This document shows, piece by piece, positions 27,185 through 35,546 of a DNA stretch of 64,000 nucleotides. This stretch comes from Pseudotabrizicola alkalilacus (GTDB lineage Bacteria; Pseudomonadota; Alphaproteobacteria; Rhodobacterales; Rhodobacteraceae), in NCBI RefSeq assembly GCF_003443995.1, contig NZ_QWEY01000010.1, forward strand, positions 149,639 to 213,638. Reading direction: 5' to 3'. How positions within the stretch are numbered: position 1 is the stretch's first letter; each line of letters opens with the position of its first letter. The position numbers and the translations under genes are program-made. The notes beneath the pieces were generated by a model. The model was not told the origin of the DNA. It ran no database searches and saw only the letters and a list, made by a program, of their open reading frames with translations.

Positions 27185-28327
27185 TCAGCCTGCCTCTGCC
27201 GGGGCCAACCGGTAGATTGCCCCTTCAATCACTGACACAAACCAGATCGACCCGTCTGGAGCCTCGCGCACATCGCGCACCCGCGCCGTTTCCGCCGCCT
27301 CGATGCGTTCTTCGGCAAAGCCGGTCTCGGCGGGGGTGTCGGGGTCCAGCCGCGACAGGAAGCTGGTGTTCAGCGAGCCGGTAAAGATATCGCCGGCCCA
27401 ATCCGGCACCAGAGCGCCCGAATAAATGATCATCCCCGACGGCGCGATCGACGGGTCCCAATAGTGCAGCGGCTGCTCCATGCCGTCCTGCGCCTGCCCC
27501 TCACCGATGCTGTTACCGTTGTAATTCACGCCGTAGCTGATCACCGGCCAGCCATAATTCTTACCCGCCTCCACCCGGTTGAGCTCATCACCGCCCTGCG
27601 CGCCATGCTCGACCAGCCAGAGCGCGCCATCCGTACCCAGGGCAGCGCCTTGGGCATTGCGGTGACCGATGGAGTAGACGCCCCGCCGCCAGCCTTCGAT
27701 GGTCGTCGCCGTCGCCCCGTCGCGGGTCAGGTGTATCACGCTGCCCTCGACCGTTTCGGGGTCTTGCGCCTGCATCCCGTCCGGCCCGGTGCCCCGGTCG
27801 CCGGTGGTGATGAATACCGATCCATCCTCGGCCTCGACCATCCGGCTGCCAAAATGCCGGCCGCCCGAGTGGCCTTCGCCGACAAACAGCATGTCGAACC
27901 CCTCCAGCGTGGTGCCATCGTCAGACAGCCGGCCCTTGCCGACCGCCGTGGCGGCCCCGCCATCCACCGCAGCGGCATAGGTCAGCCAGACCTCGCGGCT
28001 CTGCTCGAAATCACGCGGGATCATCACATCCAGCAAACCGCCCTGCCCTTGGGCGTAAACCTCTGGCACGCCGTCGATTTCCGCAGACTCGCCCTCGCGC
28101 AGCAGCAACAGCCGCCCCGCACGTTCGGTCACGATCACCGCGCCATCCGGCAAGAATCCGACCGCCCAAGGTTCATCGAGCCCGGTCGCGATGGGGCTGA
28201 TCTGCATCGGCCCGGCAGAGGTGTCCACCTTGGTCTGAGCCTGCGCCAGCCCCGTCATCAGGGCGAAGACAGCAGCAGAGGCCGCAGGAATCGGAACGCG
28301 GCGGACGGTCAGACGGAAACGGGTCAT
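27185..28327 (-). CDS. PQQ-dependent aldose sugar dehydrogenase-like protein
   Basis: 380 residues with a signal peptide (ends near LAQAQT, residue 31). Soluble glucose-dehydrogenase/YliI-type beta-propeller: GLDEPWAVGFLPDGAVIVTERAG, QGGLLDVMIPRDF, GHSGGRHFGSRMV, YSIGHRNAQGA, WLVEHGAQGGDELN and NYGWPVISYG are diagnostic. These periplasmic enzymes use pyrroloquinoline quinone to oxidise aldoses. No PQQ synthesis genes are visible here. An ACGTT-N3-AACGT inverted repeat at 28349-28361, just upstream, could be an operator. Confidence 0.88.
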   Translation of the reverse strand: MTRFRLTVRRVPIPAASAAVFALMTGLAQAQTKVDTSAGPMQISPIATGLDEPWAVGFLPDGAVIVTERAGRLLLLREGESAEIDGVPEVYAQGQGGLLDVMIPRDFEQSREVWLTYAAAVDGGAATAVGKGRLSDDGTTLEGFDMLFVGEGHSGGRHFGSRMVEAEDGSVFITTGDRGTGPDGMQAQDPETVEGSVIHLTRDGATATTIEGWRRGVYSIGHRNAQGAALGTDGALWLVEHGAQGGDELNRVEAGKNYGWPVISYGVNYNGNSIGEGQAQDGMEQPLHYWDPSIAPSGMIIYSGALVPDWAGDIFTGSLNTSFLSRLDPDTPAETGFAEERIEAAETARVRDVREAPDGSIWFVSVIEGAIYRLAPAEAG

Positions 28328-28548
28328 GAAATCTCCTGTATTGGCTATACGTTATCAACGTTGGGGTTTTATCTGGGGTTCCAGCGAACCCACGCAACCG
28401 TGAGATGTTGTGACCACCGGCCCGGGCATCAGCAGCCCGGTTGACGGCACGTCACCCGCGATAATTCCCCGCGACAAGGCGCTTTTCTTTTGTGAAACGG
28501 CCCTCTAACCTCTCGCACAGGATAACAGTCCGACATGGGAGACTTTTA

Positions 28549-29730
28549 ATGAAAAAACTGCTTCTTGCCACCGCCGCCACCGCGCTGTTTGCCGGGGCCT
28601 CTTCGGCTGAAGATGTCAAGATGGGCATCATTCTGGGCTTCACCGGCCCGCTGGAATCGATCACCCCGAACATGGCCACCGGGGCCGAACTGGCGATCAC
28701 CGAAGTCAACGAGTCGGGTAAATTCACCCTTGGCACCGTGGTTCCGGTCCGCGCCGACTCCACCTGTATCGACGCCGCTGCCGCCACCGCCGCCGCCGAC
28801 CGCCTGATCACCGCCGAAGGCATCAAGGCCATCATGGGCGCCGATTGCTCGGGTGTGACCGGCGCGATCCTGCAAAACGCCGCGCGCACCAATGGCGTGG
28901 CGATGATCTCGCCCTCGGCCACCTCGCCGGCACTGTCGACCGCCGAGGATGACGGGCTGTTCTTCCGCACCGCCCCGTCTGATGCGCGTCAGGGCGTGGT
29001 GATGACCGAAATCCTGATGGACAAGGGCATCAAGACCGTCGCTCTGACCTATACCAACAACGACTACGGTAAGGGTCTGGCCGACAGCTTTGCCGAAGCC
29101 TTCACCGCAGCGGGCGGCACCGTGACCATCAACGCCCCGCATGAAGATGACAAAGCCGACTATTCGGCCGAAGTCGCGTCCCTGGCCTCGGCTGGTGGCG
29201 AAGTGCTGGTGGTGGCGGGCTATACCGACAAGGGCGGCAAGTCGATCATCCAGGCCTCGCTCGATTCGGGCGCGTTTTCCACCTTCGTCCTGCCCGACGG
29301 CATGGTTGGCCAAAAGCTGGTCGATGACATCGGCGAAGGCCTGACCGGCTCGTTCGGCCAATACCCCGGCACCGACAGCCAGGGCGCTGAGGTGTTCCAG
29401 AGCCTTGCCACCGCCGCTGGCTTCGACGGCACCTCGGCCTTTGCGCCGGAATCCTATGATGCCGCCGCGCTGATCATGCTGGCCATGGCCGCTGCCGGAT
29501 CGACAGACTCCAAGGATTGGGCTCCCAAAGTGATGGATCTGGCCAACGCCCCCGGCGAGCCGATCCTGCCGGGTGAGCTGGGCAAAGCGCTGGAGCTGAT
29601 CGCCGCAGGCACCGACATCGACTATGTCGGCGCCACCGCCGTCGAGCTGATCGGACCGGGCGAAAGCGCCGGTAACTACCGCGAGATCGAGATCAAGGAC
29701 GGCAAGATCGAAACCATCCGGTTCCGCTGA
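28549..29730 (+). CDS. Branched-chain amino acid ABC transporter, substrate-binding protein
   Basis: 393 residues; signal peptide MKKLLLATAATALFAGASSAE. Type I periplasmic binding fold of the LivJ/LivK family (IILGFTGPLESITP, MGADCSGVTGAILQNAA, MISPSATSPALS, VALTYTNNDYGKGLADSF). Feeds the LivGFHM transporter encoded directly downstream. The exact ligand (leucine-type amino acids or a related compound) cannot be told. GGGAG sits eight bases before the ATG. The gene is followed by a strong intercistronic hairpin, as is usual for highly expressed binding proteins. Confidence 0.9.
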   Translation: MKKLLLATAATALFAGASSAEDVKMGIILGFTGPLESITPNMATGAELAITEVNESGKFTLGTVVPVRADSTCIDAAAATAAADRLITAEGIKAIMGADCSGVTGAILQNAARTNGVAMISPSATSPALSTAEDDGLFFRTAPSDARQGVVMTEILMDKGIKTVALTYTNNDYGKGLADSFAEAFTAAGGTVTINAPHEDDKADYSAEVASLASAGGEVLVVAGYTDKGGKSIIQASLDSGAFSTFVLPDGMVGQKLVDDIGEGLTGSFGQYPGTDSQGAEVFQSLATAAGFDGTSAFAPESYDAAALIMLAMAAAGSTDSKDWAPKVMDLANAPGEPILPGELGKALELIAAGTDIDYVGATAVELIGPGESAGNYREIEIKDGKIETIRFR

Positions 29731-29752
29731 TCGCGGCTGAAGACCACCAAGC

Positions 29753-29776
29753 ACGGCCCGGAGAAATCCGGGCCGT
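29753..29776 (+). promoter_or_regulatory. Intercistronic stem-loop after the liv binding-protein gene
   Basis: ACGGCCCGGA (29753-29762) and TCCGGGCCGT (29767-29776) form a perfect 10-bp stem with a GAAA loop and no T-run. Such hairpins between a binding-protein gene and its transporter genes usually protect the upstream mRNA or attenuate read-through, giving excess binding protein. Confidence 0.7.
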
Positions 29777-29844
29777 TGCCATAAGACAAAGCCTCCGCGC
29801 CCGGAAAATCCGGACCACGCGACGGAAGGTTCAGGGGAAAATGC

Positions 29845-30633
29845 ATGATCGAGGTTAAAAACCTGTCCCGCCATTTCGGCGGCTTTCGCGCGGTTGACGG
29901 CGCGTCGCTGTCGATTGCGTCGGGCTCTGTCACCGGGCTGATCGGCCCCAATGGCGCGGGCAAGACCACGCTGTTCAATGTGGTGGCCGGGCGGTTGAAG
30001 CCCACCAGCGGCACGGTCCAGATGGCGGGCGAGGATATCACCGGCCTGCCGCCGCATGAGCTGTTTCACAAGGGCCTGTTGCGCACCTTTCAGATCGCGC
30101 ATGAATTCGGCTCGATGTCCTGTGTCGAGAACCTGATGATGGTGCCCGGCGCGCAACAGGGCGAAGTGCTGTGGAACGCATGGTTCCGCCGCGGTGCCGT
30201 GCGCGCCGAAGAAGAGCGGCTGCGCGTCAAGGCGCAGGACGTGCTGAAATTCCTGACCATCGACCATCTGGCCGATCAAAAGGCCAGCCAGATTTCGGGC
30301 GGGCAGAAAAAGCTGCTGGAACTGGGGCGCACGATGATGGTCGACGCCAAGATCGTGTTTCTGGACGAGGTCGGCGCCGGGGTGAACCGCACCCTGCTGA
30401 ACACCATCGGCGACGCGATTTTGCGGCTGAATGCCGAGCGCGGCTATACCTTTTGTGTGATCGAACATGACATGGATTTCATCGGGCGGCTGTGCAACCC
30501 GGTGATCTGCATGGCCGAGGGCAAGGTGCTGGCGCAGGGCACGGTGGACGAGGTCAAGAACGATGAGCGGGTGATCGAGGCCTATCTGGGCACCGGATTG
30601 AAGAACAAGATCAAGGAGGCCGCCCATGGCTGA
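29845..30633 (+). CDS. livG: Branched-chain amino acid ABC transporter ATP-binding protein LivG
   Basis: 262 residues. Walker A GPNGAGKTTLFN near 34-45, Q-loop in RTFQIAHEFG, ABC signature as ISGGQKK rather than LSGGQ, Walker B IVFLDEVGAGVN, and the switch histidine in VIEHDMDFI. The extra length and C-terminal helix fit LivG rather than LivF. Its stop codon lies inside the sequence CCATGGCTGA, which is repeated 109 bases later at the livF start. Confidence 0.93.
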   Translation: MIEVKNLSRHFGGFRAVDGASLSIASGSVTGLIGPNGAGKTTLFNVVAGRLKPTSGTVQMAGEDITGLPPHELFHKGLLRTFQIAHEFGSMSCVENLMMVPGAQQGEVLWNAWFRRGAVRAEEERLRVKAQDVLKFLTIDHLADQKASQISGGQKKLLELGRTMMVDAKIVFLDEVGAGVNRTLLNTIGDAILRLNAERGYTFCVIEHDMDFIGRLCNPVICMAEGKVLAQGTVDEVKNDERVIEAYLGTGLKNKIKEAAHG

Positions 30634-30742
30634 CCAGACACGCCTGATGTTCTGCGAAAATCAGGTAAATCACCAATTTTCTGCGAAAATTGCAAAAGTG
30701 AATTTTCGCAGAAAATTCGTGGGAGTCGTGCACCATGGCTGA
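30624..30742 (+). repeat. Palindromic insertion element between livG and livF
   Basis: CCATGGCTGA at 30624-30633 and again at 30733-30742 flanks a 99-base spacer. The spacer holds AATTTTCTGCGAAAATT (30675-30691) and its exact reverse complement (30701-30717), able to form a perfect 17-bp stem with a nine-base loop, plus a partial third copy TTCTGCGAAAAT at 30650-30661. The spacer is visibly AT-richer than its neighbours. A 10-base direct repeat around a hairpin looks like a small mobile palindromic (MITE/REP-like) insertion, or a duplication by microhomology. Confidence 0.75.
30626..30742 (+). CDS. 38-codon ORF bridging livG and livF
   Basis: ATG 30626 overlaps the livG stop and has a near-ideal AAGGAGG six bases upstream. 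The frame stays open through the palindromic element and stops at 30742, eight bases into livF (ATG 30735). The peptide begins MADQTRLMFCENQVNH and contains FSAKIAKVNFRRKFV, translated from the palindromes. It probably arose because the element inserted at the original livF start, leaving the old ribosome-binding site driving this ORF. It may keep livF translation coupled to livG. No independent function is suggested. Confidence 0.4.
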   Translation: MADQTRLMFCENQVNHQFSAKIAKVNFRRKFVGVVHHG

Positions 30743-31445
30743 GCCCTTTCTGATCGGCGAGGCGATGACCGGCGGCTACGGCGGCGCGGATATTCTGCAC
30801 GGCTGCACCATCGCGGTAGAACCGGGCGAAATCGCCGTCATCGTCGGCCCCAATGGCGCGGGCAAATCCACCGCCATGAAGGCTGTCTTCGGCATGTTGT
30901 CCTTGCGCGCGGGCGCGGTGCGCCTCAAGGGCGAGGACATCACCGCCCTGACCCCGCAGGCGCGGGTCGCCAAGGGCATGGCCTTTGTGCCGCAGACCAG
31001 CAACATCTTTACCACGATGACCGTCGAGGAAAATCTGGAGATGGGCGCGTTCCTGCGCCGCGACGACATCCGGGGCACGATGGATCAGGTCTATACCCTG
31101 TTCCCGATCCTCAAGGAAAAGCGCAATCAGGCGGCAGGCGAATTGTCGGGCGGTCAACGCCAGCAGGTCGCGGTGGGCCGAGCCCTGATGACGCAGCCTT
31201 CGGTGCTCATGCTCGACGAGCCGACCGCAGGCGTCAGCCCGATCGTGATGGACGAGTTGTTTGACCGCATCATCGAAGTGGCGCGCTCCGGCATCTCGAT
31301 CCTGATGGTGGAACAGAACGCCCGCCAGGCGCTGGAGATCGCCGACAAGGGCTATGTTCTGGTGCAGGGCGGCAACCGCTTTACCGGCACCGGACAGGCC
31401 TTGCTGGCCGACCCCGATGTGCGCAAATCATTCCTGGGGGGCTGA
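30735..31445 (+). CDS. livF: Branched-chain amino acid ABC transporter ATP-binding protein LivF
   Basis: 236 residues. Walker A GPNGAGKSTAMKAVFG near 37-52, Q-loop FVPQTSNIFTTMTVEENL, signature LSGGQRQQVAVGRAL, Walker B LMLDEPTAGVSP and switch MVEQNA. The short form is typical of LivF. A weak GGGAG lies about ten bases upstream, derived from the end of the palindromic insertion, so translation may depend on coupling with the small ORF before it. Confidence 0.93.
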   Translation: MAEPFLIGEAMTGGYGGADILHGCTIAVEPGEIAVIVGPNGAGKSTAMKAVFGMLSLRAGAVRLKGEDITALTPQARVAKGMAFVPQTSNIFTTMTVEENLEMGAFLRRDDIRGTMDQVYTLFPILKEKRNQAAGELSGGQRQQVAVGRALMTQPSVLMLDEPTAGVSPIVMDELFDRIIEVARSGISILMVEQNARQALEIADKGYVLVQGGNRFTGTGQALLADPDVRKSFLGG

Positions 31446-31448
31446 GCC

Positions 31449-32459
31449 ATGGATATCCTCAACGCCCTTGTGGCATTCCTCAATTTCGTCTTCATCCCCG
31501 GTCTGGCTTACGGTGCGCAACTCGCGCTGGGTGCCTTGGGGGCCACGCTGATCTATTCCATCCTGCGGTTTTCCAACTTTGCCCATGGTGACACCATGGC
31601 CATCGGCACGGTGTTTGTGATCCTGCTGACCTGGGGCCTGCAGTCGATGGGCATCAGCTTTGGCCCGCTGCCCACCGCCCTGCTGGCGCTGCCGGTCGGC
31701 ATCGCGCTGACGGCAGTGCTGCTGCTGGCCACCGACCGCGTGGTTTACCGCTATTACCGCCGGGTCAAAGCCGCGCCGGTGATCCTCGTCATGGCCTCTC
31801 TGGGCGTCATGTTCATCCTGAACGGTGTCACCCGCTTCATCATCGGCACCAGCGACATCAGCTTTACCGATGGCGAGCGCTTCATCCTGACCGCAGGCGA
31901 TTTCCGCAGCTGGTCCGGTCTGGCCGAGGGGCTGGCGATCCGCACCACCCAAGGGGTCACCGTCGTCATCGCGATGATCGCCGTGGCCCTGCTGTTCTGG
32001 TTCCTGCAAAAGACCCGTACAGGCAAGTCGATGCGGGCGTTTTCAGACAATGAGGATCTGGCGCTGCTGTCAGGTATCAACCCTGACAAAGTGGTGGCTG
32101 TGACATGGATCGTCGCCGCTGCCCTCGCCACCACCGCAGGCACGCTTTACGGACTGGACAAGGGCTTCAGCCCCTTCACCTATTTCCAGCTGTTGCTACC
32201 GATCTTTGCTGCCGCCATCGTCGGCGGTCTGGGCAGCCCGATCGGGGCGATTGCCGGGGGCTTTGTCATCGCCTTTTCCGAGGTGATGGTGACCTACGCC
32301 TGGAAAAAGGTGGTCACCTATCTGGTGCCCGAGGCGATGGCCCCCAGCGGCCTCGTGCAGCTGATGTCCACCGACTATAAATTCGCTGTCAGCTTTGTGA
32401 TCCTGATCATCGTGTTGCTGGTGATGCCCACCGGCCTGTTCAAAGGAAAATCGGTATGA
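31449..32459 (+). CDS. livH: Branched-chain amino acid ABC transporter permease LivH
   Basis: 336 residues with about eight to nine hydrophobic helices. LivH-type motifs include LALGALGATLIYSILRFSNFAHGD near the N-terminus, MRAFSDNEDLALLSGINPDKV (the cytoplasmic EAA-like loop) and AAIVGGLGSPIGAIAGGF near the C-terminus. Starts three bases after livF; its end overlaps livM by four bases. Confidence 0.92.
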   Translation: MDILNALVAFLNFVFIPGLAYGAQLALGALGATLIYSILRFSNFAHGDTMAIGTVFVILLTWGLQSMGISFGPLPTALLALPVGIALTAVLLLATDRVVYRYYRRVKAAPVILVMASLGVMFILNGVTRFIIGTSDISFTDGERFILTAGDFRSWSGLAEGLAIRTTQGVTVVIAMIAVALLFWFLQKTRTGKSMRAFSDNEDLALLSGINPDKVVAVTWIVAAALATTAGTLYGLDKGFSPFTYFQLLLPIFAAAIVGGLGSPIGAIAGGFVIAFSEVMVTYAWKKVVTYLVPEAMAPSGLVQLMSTDYKFAVSFVILIIVLLVMPTGLFKGKSV

Positions 32460-33799
32460 GCGGCGCACAAGGCACATCGCAGATGACCGCACAGGCCGCC
32501 GCAGGGCCCGGTCGCGGCCTGCTCCTCGCGGCGCTGGTGGCGGCGCTGTTCTTCGCCACCGGCATGTTGCAAAGCTGGACGCTGGCGCTCTTGATCGTCA
32601 ACATGGCGCTGGTCTCGTCGATCATGGCGCTGGGGGTCAATATCCAATGGGGCTATGCCGGGCTGTTCTCGGTCGGCACCATGGGCTTTGTCGCGCTTGG
32701 CGGGCTGTCGGTGGTGCTGGTCTCGTCCTCCCCGGCCCCCGGTGGCTGGGCCGCTGGCGGCCCCGGCATCGTGCTTGGCCTGCTGATGGGGGCGGCCACC
32801 ATTGCCGCCGCCGTGATGGCCGCCGCAAAACTGCCAAAGGGCCGCACCCGCACCCTTGGCGTGGCCGTGATCCTGATCGTCGGCTTCTTCATCTTCCGCG
32901 CCATCTTTGACCCCGCCGTACAGGCGGTGGAGGCGAACAATCCCGCCGCCCATGGCAACCTTGGCGGGCTGGGCCTGCCGGTGCTGATGGCCTGGCCGGT
33001 GGGCGGCCTCTTGGCCGCCGCCGTCGCCTGGGCCATCGGCAAGACCGCCCTTGGCCTGCGCTCGGACTATCTGGCCATCGCCACGCTGGGCATCGCCGAG
33101 ATCATCCTCGCCGTGCTGAAAAACGAAGACTGGCTTGGGCGTGGCGTCAAGAACGTGATCTCCCTGCCCCGCCCGGTGCCCTATGAGGTCGACCTGCAGC
33201 GCAGCCAGGCCTTCCTTGATTGGGCCAGCAGCTGGGGCTTCGACCCGATCACCGCCTCGTCCATCGTGGTGCGGCTGATGTACACCGGCCTGTTCGCCGC
33301 GGTACTGCTGGCGCTGATCTGGCTGTCACAGGCCGCGCTCCACAGCCCCTGGGGCCGGATGATGCGCGCCATCCGCGACAACGAGGTGTCTGCCGAAGCG
33401 ATGGGCAAGGACGTGACCCGCCGCCACCTGCAGGTCTTTATCCTCGGCAGCGCCGTCATCGGCATCGCGGGCGCAATGATGACCACGCTCGATGGCCAGC
33501 TCACCCCCGGCTCCTACTCGCCGTTGCGCTTTACCTTCCTGATCTGGGTGATGGTGATCGTGGGTGGGTCGGGCAACAACTGGGGCTCGGTGCTGGGCGG
33601 CTTCCTGATCTGGTGGCTCTGGGTGATGGTGGAACCCATCGGCAACGGGTTGATGACCGTGCTGACCTCCGGCATGTCCGACGGCTGGCTGAAAGCCCAC
33701 CTGATCAACTCCGCCGCCCATATGCGGCTGTTGACGATGGGGGTGATCCTGCTGCTGGTGCTGAGGTTCGCGCCGAAGGGGTTGTTGCCGGAAAGGTGA
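32456..33799 (+). CDS. livM: Branched-chain amino acid ABC transporter permease LivM
   Basis: 447 residues, a long LivM. Helix-rich; the family motifs YLAIATLGIAEIIL and MMRAIRDNEVSAEAMGKDVT are present, and FLIWVMVIVGGSGNNWGSVLGG replaces the usual VIGGxGS block. An extra N-terminal helical region (about 1-180) makes it larger than E. coli LivM, as often in Rhodobacteraceae. Last gene of the operon; a terminator follows. Confidence 0.92.
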   Translation: MSGAQGTSQMTAQAAAGPGRGLLLAALVAALFFATGMLQSWTLALLIVNMALVSSIMALGVNIQWGYAGLFSVGTMGFVALGGLSVVLVSSSPAPGGWAAGGPGIVLGLLMGAATIAAAVMAAAKLPKGRTRTLGVAVILIVGFFIFRAIFDPAVQAVEANNPAAHGNLGGLGLPVLMAWPVGGLLAAAVAWAIGKTALGLRSDYLAIATLGIAEIILAVLKNEDWLGRGVKNVISLPRPVPYEVDLQRSQAFLDWASSWGFDPITASSIVVRLMYTGLFAAVLLALIWLSQAALHSPWGRMMRAIRDNEVSAEAMGKDVTRRHLQVFILGSAVIGIAGAMMTTLDGQLTPGSYSPLRFTFLIWVMVIVGGSGNNWGSVLGGFLIWWLWVMVEPIGNGLMTVLTSGMSDGWLKAHLINSAAHMRLLTMGVILLLVLRFAPKGLLPER

Positions 33800-33818
33800 C
33801 AGTTACTCTGAGGGATAC

Positions 33819-33856
33819 AAAGGGGCAGGCGCGGTCAAACCGGCCTGCCCCTTTCA
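33819..33856. terminator. Terminator between livM and the DUF1353 gene
   Basis: AAAGGGGCAGGC (33819-33830) pairs with GCCTGCCCCTTT (33843-33854), a perfect 12-bp stem with T residues at the end on both strands. It lies between convergent genes and may work in both directions. Confidence 0.75.
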
Positions 33857-33909
33857 CATTTAAGAACTCCAACAGACGTTCCGGCACCCGGCGAAGCCGT
33901 GGGACCGAA

Positions 33910-34602
33910 TTATTCCGTGGCCAATGCCCCGAATTCGATATTTGATCGGATGATCCCACTCGGGTTATGCAGATAAATATCCCCCGGACGTTCGGCGCGG
34001 GCCATGTCTTCCACAGCCTCCATCCCGACAACACGGCCTGCTTCGATCTCTGCCATCATGCGGGCGAAGGACTCGGTGTATTCCGTTGTGCCGAATGTCG
34101 GTCCGGACTGCTCAAGCTCCAGTACAACAGCCTGTTGAACGCAATACATCGTATTCGGACACGGTTTGCCTTTCATACGCGTAATCCACTTGCCCGAGCC
34201 GATCAAAACGCCCGCATAGAGCACCGAAGCCCGATCCACCGGCACGCCGGATTCAACAAGTGCCTCGTAAAACATACGCTGCGTTTCAAACCAGCCCCGG
34301 ACCGGGCGCCCGGATTTGGAATAATGATCGTGCAGCACCGATGCCGGCACATATTCAGGGGTAAAGGGAACTCCGACAAAGCGCTGCGCCCATCGTGGGA
34401 TAGACGCGCCATCGGTCACATTGCCCTTTGCTGCCTCCCACCCGACATTGCGACTATCATAAAAGCCAAACCCCTCGCTCAATGTGCAGGTGCCGGACTT
34501 CTCGCAGCCTGTCGGCTCAAGTACAAGCTTTCCGACAAATTGCGCGGCAACAGGGCTGGCAACGAACGAAAAAAGGATGGTTACGAGTGCTTTCAAACGC
34601 AT
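33910..34602 (-). CDS. DUF1353 family secreted protein
   Basis: 230 residues with a signal peptide (MRLKALVTILFSFVASPVAAQ). The DGASIPRWAQ motif and VLHDHYSKSG are the core of DUF1353, a family also found in phages and of unknown function. Two Cys pairs (GCEKSGTC and PCPNTMYC) may form disulfides in the periplasm. GGAGG is well placed before ATG 34602. Stands alone; no phage genes nearby. Confidence 0.8.
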   Translation of the reverse strand: MRLKALVTILFSFVASPVAAQFVGKLVLEPTGCEKSGTCTLSEGFGFYDSRNVGWEAAKGNVTDGASIPRWAQRFVGVPFTPEYVPASVLHDHYSKSGRPVRGWFETQRMFYEALVESGVPVDRASVLYAGVLIGSGKWITRMKGKPCPNTMYCVQQAVVLELEQSGPTFGTTEYTESFARMMAEIEAGRVVGMEAVEDMARAERPGDIYLHNPSGIIRSNIEFGALATE

Positions 34603-34856
34603 CTGTTTCCTCCACAATGTTCAGGCATCTTGACCTGAATGATTAAAATACAAATCCGCCACGTTCTTATGCCACGACAGGCTGATTGATTTTTGGCATT
34701 TGGTCAACTTTACACCCAAAACTCTCGCTGGCAGAGATGCGAAAGCGGCCTCTGTACCACCCCCTGTTCCCATCCCTCGCCCCCCGCGCTATACCCGCCC
34801 CCTTGGGCAGCACCGTGCTGCACAGCAGCACTTGCGCTGCGGAAAGGGTGATCATC

Positions 34857-35453
34857 ATGCTGTGGGATATCAGAACGCTCATGCGGCCTGCGCTGTCGGT
34901 CATTGACCTGATCCCCAACATCCACCGCACCCCGGCGCTTGCCAGCTTGCGCCGGGCGGTGCTGGAGGGGCGGCCTGCCACCCTGCGGCTGTCGGACGAA
35001 GACCGCGAATTTGCCTTTCATGATGCCCATGTGCAGCTGACCTCGCCCATCGGGGCGCGGGTGCTGCGCATTCTGTATGACACCGGCAATCTGAAACTGA
35101 AAAAGCCGCCCGCGAAATCGCTGCCCGCGCTGGAGGCCTATATCGCGTCTGAGCCCGCCTTCCGCGCCGAAGTGGCGCGGATCATCGCCGCCGATGATGC
35201 AAAGCGCACCCGACAGGCCGCCATCATCGCCGACCCCGGCATCGCCCGGCCCGAAGACCTCAGCCCCGACCTGATCGACAAGGTGATCTCGGCCCGTCTG
35301 GGCCATACCGCCACCGGATCGCTGGAGATTGCGGGCATCCTGTGCCACCGCAGCCTTGTCACCGCCGACGAAAACGGGCGCACCCGTGCAGAGTCCACCC
35401 TTGCCTGCTGGTGGACCGACAGCACCGGCCAGCATCACGGCGACCCGGTCTAA
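34857..35453 (+). CDS. Hypothetical protein, 198 residues
   Basis: I do not recognise it. ATG 34857 with AAAGGG upstream begins MLWDIRTLMRPALSVIDLIPN. The middle (TSPIGARVLRILYDTGNLKLKKPP, ALEAYIASEPAFRAEVARIIAADDAKRT) is helix-rich and charged; the end carries ILCHRSLVTADENG and ACWWTDSTGQHHGDPV. No signal peptide or membrane segment. Base composition matches the neighbours, so it is likely a real native gene. Read in the same direction as the flavoprotein gene that starts 93 bases later. Confidence 0.6.
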   Translation: MLWDIRTLMRPALSVIDLIPNIHRTPALASLRRAVLEGRPATLRLSDEDREFAFHDAHVQLTSPIGARVLRILYDTGNLKLKKPPAKSLPALEAYIASEPAFRAEVARIIAADDAKRTRQAAIIADPGIARPEDLSPDLIDKVISARLGHTATGSLEIAGILCHRSLVTADENGRTRAESTLACWWTDSTGQHHGDPV

Positions 35454-35546
35454 GACCACCCATCCGCGACATTTCCTGTCGCGCCCTGACATGCCCCCCG
35501 CGCCCCGCCCCGCCACTCTGACAGGCAAAGGCAACGGAGTGCTGCA

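Noticed and set aside
28546..30627. Nearly 700-codon frame antisense to the liv binding protein and livG
   Set aside because: High-GC antisense openness; both plus-strand genes have clear motifs and starts.
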